From: an uncultured Woeseia sp.
GTDB lineage: Bacteria; Pseudomonadota; Gammaproteobacteria; Steroidobacterales; Woeseiaceae
Direction: 5' to 3'
Assembly (NCBI GenBank): GCA_937925605.1
Contig: CALALV010000092.1
Span: 1-16,727, forward strand
Length of the DNA: 16,727 bases
This document shows positions 13,064-16,727 of this stretch, piece after piece; positions within the stretch are counted from its first letter, which is position 1, and each line of letters begins with the position of its first letter. A program made the position numbers and the translations under genes. The notes beneath the pieces are model-generated. The model was not told the origin of the DNA, searched no databases, and saw only the letters and a program-made list of their open reading frames with translations.

Positions 13064-16000
13064 TCAGTTGATGCCATCCTGGGTCCACAGCGTGCGAACG
13101 GGGTTGTTCGCATAGCCTGGATCGAAACATTCTACACCCACGCAGCCGATCGGCGGCGGTGCACAGTCCTCGCCCTGGCAATTCGGATCGTCCGGGCTCG
13201 GGAACAGGAAGGTCGGCTTCGGCGCGATGCCGCCCTGCTCGAGTTCCGTCACGCGCTCGGCGTCGATCGAGTCCGGATCGTTCGGATCCAGCGTGGACAG
13301 GTCGACGACCGGGTCGCCGTTACGCACGCTGACCTTGTACAGGCGGTTCACGGAAAGACCGGCCTGGCAGGGATCGGCCGACGCCACCTGAGGCTCGAAG
13401 GACACGAAGTAAACGGCATCGTCGAAGGTCTGCGACTCCGCCAGCACCTTCTCGCCCGGCGGCAGCGTGAACTTCCAGCCGCGGTCGCCCGAGTTCAGCA
13501 CGACGCCGAACTTGCCGCTCACCTCGACGAAGTCGTCGTCGTAGGCGATCGGGTACAGGTCGTACTGCGTCTGCGTCAGCTTCGTGAACACGTTCGGGTC
13601 GCGGAACGAGTAGAAACGGTCCTCGGCGTCGCTGTTCAGCGGGTGCGAACGGTAGCCGGAGCCTACGCTCACCGCGAGGTAACGCTTGTTCTGGGCTTCG
13701 TCCATGAACATCGAGACGTCGGGCGCCGCGTAGTAGCGGCGCGTGTCTGCCGCACCGAAGCTGGCCAGGCCTTCCGCGCCGATGCGCGCGACGACGCCGC
13801 CGGCAACGAGGTTGGCAGCGTTCTGGCCGTTCGTGATGTCGAAGCGCCACATCTGGCCGGCCACGTCCATGGCGTACATGCGGTCCGCCATGCCGTCGCC
13901 GGAGATATCGAGGACACGGATGCGGCTCGGGAATGCGCGAGTCATGAACGCGAGCTTCAGGTCCGCGTCCGAGGTTGCCGGACCCGCGCTCCACAGCTCG
14001 TTGCCGCTGTACAGGTCCAGCATGTAGATCGCGTTGCCTTCGCCGTCCGGCGTCAGCGGCATCGTGGGCTGGTCGTGCACCGTGTCGTAGCCGCCGCCGA
14101 TGACGAGCACGGCCTTGTCGCTGTTGACTCCGGGCGCGTCGATCTTGGCGACGACCGACGGCGACCAGCTCTGGCCCGCTTCCGGCATCGACTTGACCCA
14201 CAGGACCGAAGGACGGTCCTTGTCGGTGACGTCGACCGCGTAGTAGTTGGAACCGCCGCGGCGCATGCCGAAGACCAGGATCACACGATCCGTGCCGACC
14301 TCGATGCTGCCGTTCTGGTTGCGGTCCACGACGACGGGAACGATGTCGCCGTCGATGCCGTAATGCTTGTAGTTGATCGCCTCGTTGTGATAGAGCTCGG
14401 CGAGGTCGCCCAGCAGTTCGTCCGGGATGAACGACCACATCTCGGCGCCGCTGTCGGCGTCGATCGCGTGCAGGTAGCCGTCGTTCGTCGCCGTGAACAC
14501 GACGACGTCGAGGTTGCCCTGGGTGCCGCCGTAGACGATCGAGGCCGGCTGCGAATGCAGCGTGTCGCCCATGACCTTGCGCACCAGCGTGTTCGGGTCG
14601 TTGTCCACGTCGGCAACGTCGACGCCGCGCGCCCACTGGATCATGTCCGTGACGCTCGGGTCGTTCGGGTCGCCGGTCAGGCCGAAGTCCGCCGCCGTGT
14701 ACGAGCCCGCGTTACCCGGCGTCAGCGCGTTGTCCGGGTCCATCAGGTTGTTGCCGAACTTGTTCGTGTACAGCTTGCGGTTGGCCGGGTCGGGCAGCTG
14801 GCTGGCCGCGCCGCCGAGCGACACGTTCGGGCCGTCCGGGTTGGCGCCGTCGGTCCAGTAGCTGTGCGAGCCTTCCGCGAAGTAGCCGGTCGTCGCGTCC
14901 ACGGCCAGGTCGCCGTTCTTGTCGCGGATCTGGCCGTCGTAGATCTTGTACTTCTTCAGGTTGCCCGGCCAGTGCGTCTTGTTCTTGGCGCGGAACACCG
15001 AGATGTACAGCTCGTTCAGGTGCTGCGTCCGGTTGAAGGCGTTGACCGAGACCGCGGGCGCCGTGAACGACACGTCGCGGTCGAAGATGTTCGTGATGAT
15101 CTCGGTCAGCGCCGCCGTCAGCGACTTGACGTCGCTGGCCAGGTAGTACTCGCCGCCCGAGTTCTCGGCGGTTTCCTTCAGGATCGGCAGGTCGACCGTG
15201 AAGCCGATCGTGTAGGTCGCAACGGTCTGGTCGCCCGGCACCGCGTCGTTGATGTCGACTTTCGACAGGTACTCCGCGATGTCGTCCAGGCAGGTGCCGT
15301 TGGCCAGTCCGCCGGTGCAGGCGGAGCGGCCGAGCGCGGTCGTGTAGTCAGGCAGGAACTTGACGCGGTTGTAGGCATCCGTGTCCTGCGTCGGCTCACC
15401 GTCGGTCAGCAGCACGTTGAAGTTCTTCGCGCAGGCGTAGTTCGACGGCTTGTTGTAGCTGTAGCCGAGCACGTTGCCGTTGCCGTCCAGGATGCTCGAG
15501 TAGGCCGCAGGATCGGTAATCGCCTGGCCGTACTGCGGCGCCATGCCACGCCAGTAAAGGGCGGCTTCGTACATCGTCTCGCTGAGCGGCGTCCAGCCGT
15601 TCGCCGGCAGTCCGTCGACCTTCGCATTGGCCTGCGCGCGGTTCGAGTCGAGATCCTTGACGGCGTGAATGACCGAGCCGCCCTGGTCCCAGTTGAAGTG
15701 CATCAGGCCGACGTTCGCATTCTGGATCGAGTCAAGCACGTTCTTCGTCACGGTCTTGACGATGTCCGTGCGCGACATCGACGTGACCGGCGAATTGTTG
15801 TACCAGTTCAGGTAGTTGGCGCTGTAGGCGGTGACGATGCGCTCGGTCGGCGAGCTGCCCCAGTCGACTTCGCCGTTCGCCCGGTCCGTGAACGGGTCCT
15901 TGTTGGTGCCGATCTGTGCGTAGACCTCGGCCGGGTCGCCCTGGCCGTGCTGGCCGGAATCCGCCTCGCACTCGAGCAACTCGTCGGTGTCGCCCGATGG

Positions 16001-16414
16001 GCGCCGCCACTTCCAGCGGCCGCGATTGTTCGGCCGGTACATCGCCATCGTGTCGGTGTAGATGCCCGAACCGGCCAGCGCCGAGGCGCCGGTGGCGCAG
16101 ACGAAGTTTTCCTCCGACACCCAGTTGTCCGTGTCGCAGTCCGGCGGGTTGTTGTTGGTCGTCCAGTAGACCTTGTCGTCGTCGCAGTCGCCCGAGTAGG
16201 TCTTGCTGTTGACGTAGGGTTCCTGGGTCGTCTCGACCGTCGTCATGCTGCCCGAGCTGTCGAGGATGAACAGGATGTTCGGCCGGTCGGCGCCGCCGCT
16301 GTTCGGGTTCGACAGCAGTAGCTCGACGTCATCCGCGATGGCGGGCGAGCCCGCCAGCAGGGTCAGCGTCAGTCCGGCAGCAGTCCAGGCCGCGCGATTC
16401 CGTGACGTATTCAT
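13064..16414 (-). CDS. pilY1: PilY1-type pilus tip adhesin / assembly factor
   Basis: 1116 residues from ATG 16414 (GAGG 9 nt upstream). A signal peptide is visible at 1-27 (basic start, hydrophobic core, cut near AIA-DD). A von Willebrand A-like domain begins at about 46 with the MIDAS start FILDSSGSM (D52, S54, S56) and includes LLTDGEP. From about 500 a PQQ-like beta-propeller follows (TATNDGYLHAIDADSGAEMWSFIP; VFGMRRGGSNYYAVDV). D697-x-N699-x-N701-x-S703-x-E705 matches the spacing of the calcium loop of P. aeruginosa PilY1 that controls pilus retraction. The last 40 residues hold four Cys (CQGEDC, CVGVEC). The protein works outside the inner membrane at the pilus tip with minor pilins, primes assembly, and in Pseudomonas senses surfaces. 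It is followed by pilE in the same operon. Confidence 0.95.
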   Translation of the reverse strand: MNTSRNRAAWTAAGLTLTLLAGSPAIADDVELLLSNPNSGGADRPNILFILDSSGSMTTVETTQEPYVNSKTYSGDCDDDKVYWTTNNNPPDCDTDNWVSEENFVCATGASALAGSGIYTDTMAMYRPNNRGRWKWRRPSGDTDELLECEADSGQHGQGDPAEVYAQIGTNKDPFTDRANGEVDWGSSPTERIVTAYSANYLNWYNNSPVTSMSRTDIVKTVTKNVLDSIQNANVGLMHFNWDQGGSVIHAVKDLDSNRAQANAKVDGLPANGWTPLSETMYEAALYWRGMAPQYGQAITDPAAYSSILDGNGNVLGYSYNKPSNYACAKNFNVLLTDGEPTQDTDAYNRVKFLPDYTTALGRSACTGGLANGTCLDDIAEYLSKVDINDAVPGDQTVATYTIGFTVDLPILKETAENSGGEYYLASDVKSLTAALTEIITNIFDRDVSFTAPAVSVNAFNRTQHLNELYISVFRAKNKTHWPGNLKKYKIYDGQIRDKNGDLAVDATTGYFAEGSHSYWTDGANPDGPNVSLGGAASQLPDPANRKLYTNKFGNNLMDPDNALTPGNAGSYTAADFGLTGDPNDPSVTDMIQWARGVDVADVDNDPNTLVRKVMGDTLHSQPASIVYGGTQGNLDVVVFTATNDGYLHAIDADSGAEMWSFIPDELLGDLAELYHNEAINYKHYGIDGDIVPVVVDRNQNGSIEVGTDRVILVFGMRRGGSNYYAVDVTDKDRPSVLWVKSMPEAGQSWSPSVVAKIDAPGVNSDKAVLVIGGGYDTVHDQPTMPLTPDGEGNAIYMLDLYSGNELWSAGPATSDADLKLAFMTRAFPSRIRVLDISGDGMADRMYAMDVAGQMWRFDITNGQNAANLVAGGVVARIGAEGLASFGAADTRRYYAAPDVSMFMDEAQNKRYLAVSVGSGYRSHPLNSDAEDRFYSFRDPNVFTKLTQTQYDLYPIAYDDDFVEVSGKFGVVLNSGDRGWKFTLPPGEKVLAESQTFDDAVYFVSFEPQVASADPCQAGLSVNRLYKVSVRNGDPVVDLSTLDPNDPDSIDAERVTELEQGGIAPKPTFLFPSPDDPNCQGEDCAPPPIGCVGVECFDPGYANNPVRTLWTQDGIN

Positions 16415-16481
16415 GAATCCATTCCTCAGCAGTCATTCCGTGACCTGATCGCTCAACCAGTCACATGTTCGTAGTGCGTGT

Positions 16482-16727
16482 TCAGTCGGCAATCGCGACA
16501 CTCGTAACGGTGTTCGCGTCGACGTCCACGCTGACGAGGGCATAGTGGCTCGCGCCACGTGCCAGGTTGAAAAAGGCCTTGCGGAAACCGGCAAAATCCG
16601 TTGCCTGGTCGCCCACGCGATAGCGCGTCTCGGGAGTCAGGCGAGCCGACTCGTAGGTCGCCTCGCAGGTGCCCGCGCAGGGCTTGAAGGTCAGCCGGCC
16701 GTTCGGCGTCGTCGGCACGATCACGTT
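16482..16727 (-). CDS. C-terminal end of an unidentified protein upstream of pilY1
   Basis: The minus strand is open from the right edge to TGA at 16484-16482, giving 81 residues without a start in hand. The piece has two close Cys (PCAGTC), mixed polar sequence and an end rich in Val, Asp and Thr; no helix or known motif is evident. It lies 67 nt before pilY1 in the same direction, where Pseudomonas has pilX, but I cannot match it to PilX or another minor pilin. It is probably part of the same operon. Confidence 0.55.
   Translation of the reverse strand, partial: NVIVPTTPNGRLTFKPCAGTCEATYESARLTPETRYRVGDQATDFAGFRKAFFNLARGASHYALVSVDVDANTVTSVAIAD

Noticed and set aside
12965..16321. An 1118-codon open frame on the plus strand opposite pilY1
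   Set aside because: It is a mirror of the pilY1 frame in GC-rich DNA: composition is dominated by Arg, Val and Asp with no domain, while the minus strand encodes a clear PilY1 with signal peptide and motifs.

Overview
The window is a contiguous, very GC-rich piece of a bacterial chromosome. The gene order rplU-rpmA-obgE / rpsT / murJ-ribF-lspA / type IV pilus minor-pilin genes, with ispB divergent from rplU, matches what I know of the Pseudomonas aeruginosa chromosome. This points to a high-GC gammaproteobacterium; genus cannot be read from the window. Recognisable sigma70-type promoters (rplU, rpsT) and GC-rich intrinsic terminators fit this.

Layout. 1-466 (-): 5' part of an FAD-linked oxidase, running off the left edge. 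465-2498 (+): the C-terminal half of a single-chain pyruvate carboxylase (carboxyltransferase plus biotin carrier) with no biotin carboxylase half. 2540-3037 (+): a small cupin. 3043-3412: two exact-period 185-bp tandem units lying behind tRNA-Pro(CGG) (3410-3486, -); each unit begins with a copy of the tRNA 3' end and ends in a long bidirectional terminator-like hairpin. 3697-5673 (+): CPA2/Kef-type antiporter with RCK domains. 5680-6678 (-): ispB. 6948-8862 (+): rplU (with an unusual Lys/Ala-rich tail), rpmA, a strong terminator, then obgE. 8923-9189 (-): rpsT. 9388-12558 (+): murJ, ribF and lspA. 12613 to the right edge (-): pilE, pilY1 and the end of an unidentified upstream gene.

How the genes work together. 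The core block serves ribosome assembly (L21, L27, S20, ObgE), isoprenoid quinone side-chain synthesis (IspB), lipid II export (MurJ), flavin cofactors (RibF) and lipoprotein maturation (LspA). The pilus genes are the C-terminal end of a minor-pilin operon that makes the adhesin and priming complex of type IVa pili. Compared with the usual arrangement, ileS is missing between ribF and lspA, and fkpB-ispH are missing after lspA.

The most interesting element is the tRNA-Pro tandem-repeat locus. It is organised like the E. coli tyrT distal repeats that give rise to rtT RNA, but with a different tRNA. The two terminator stems differ by paired compensatory substitutions. The next most interesting feature is the pyruvate carboxylase fragment abutting a divergent oxidase, which is either a true rearrangement or a contig-joining artefact.
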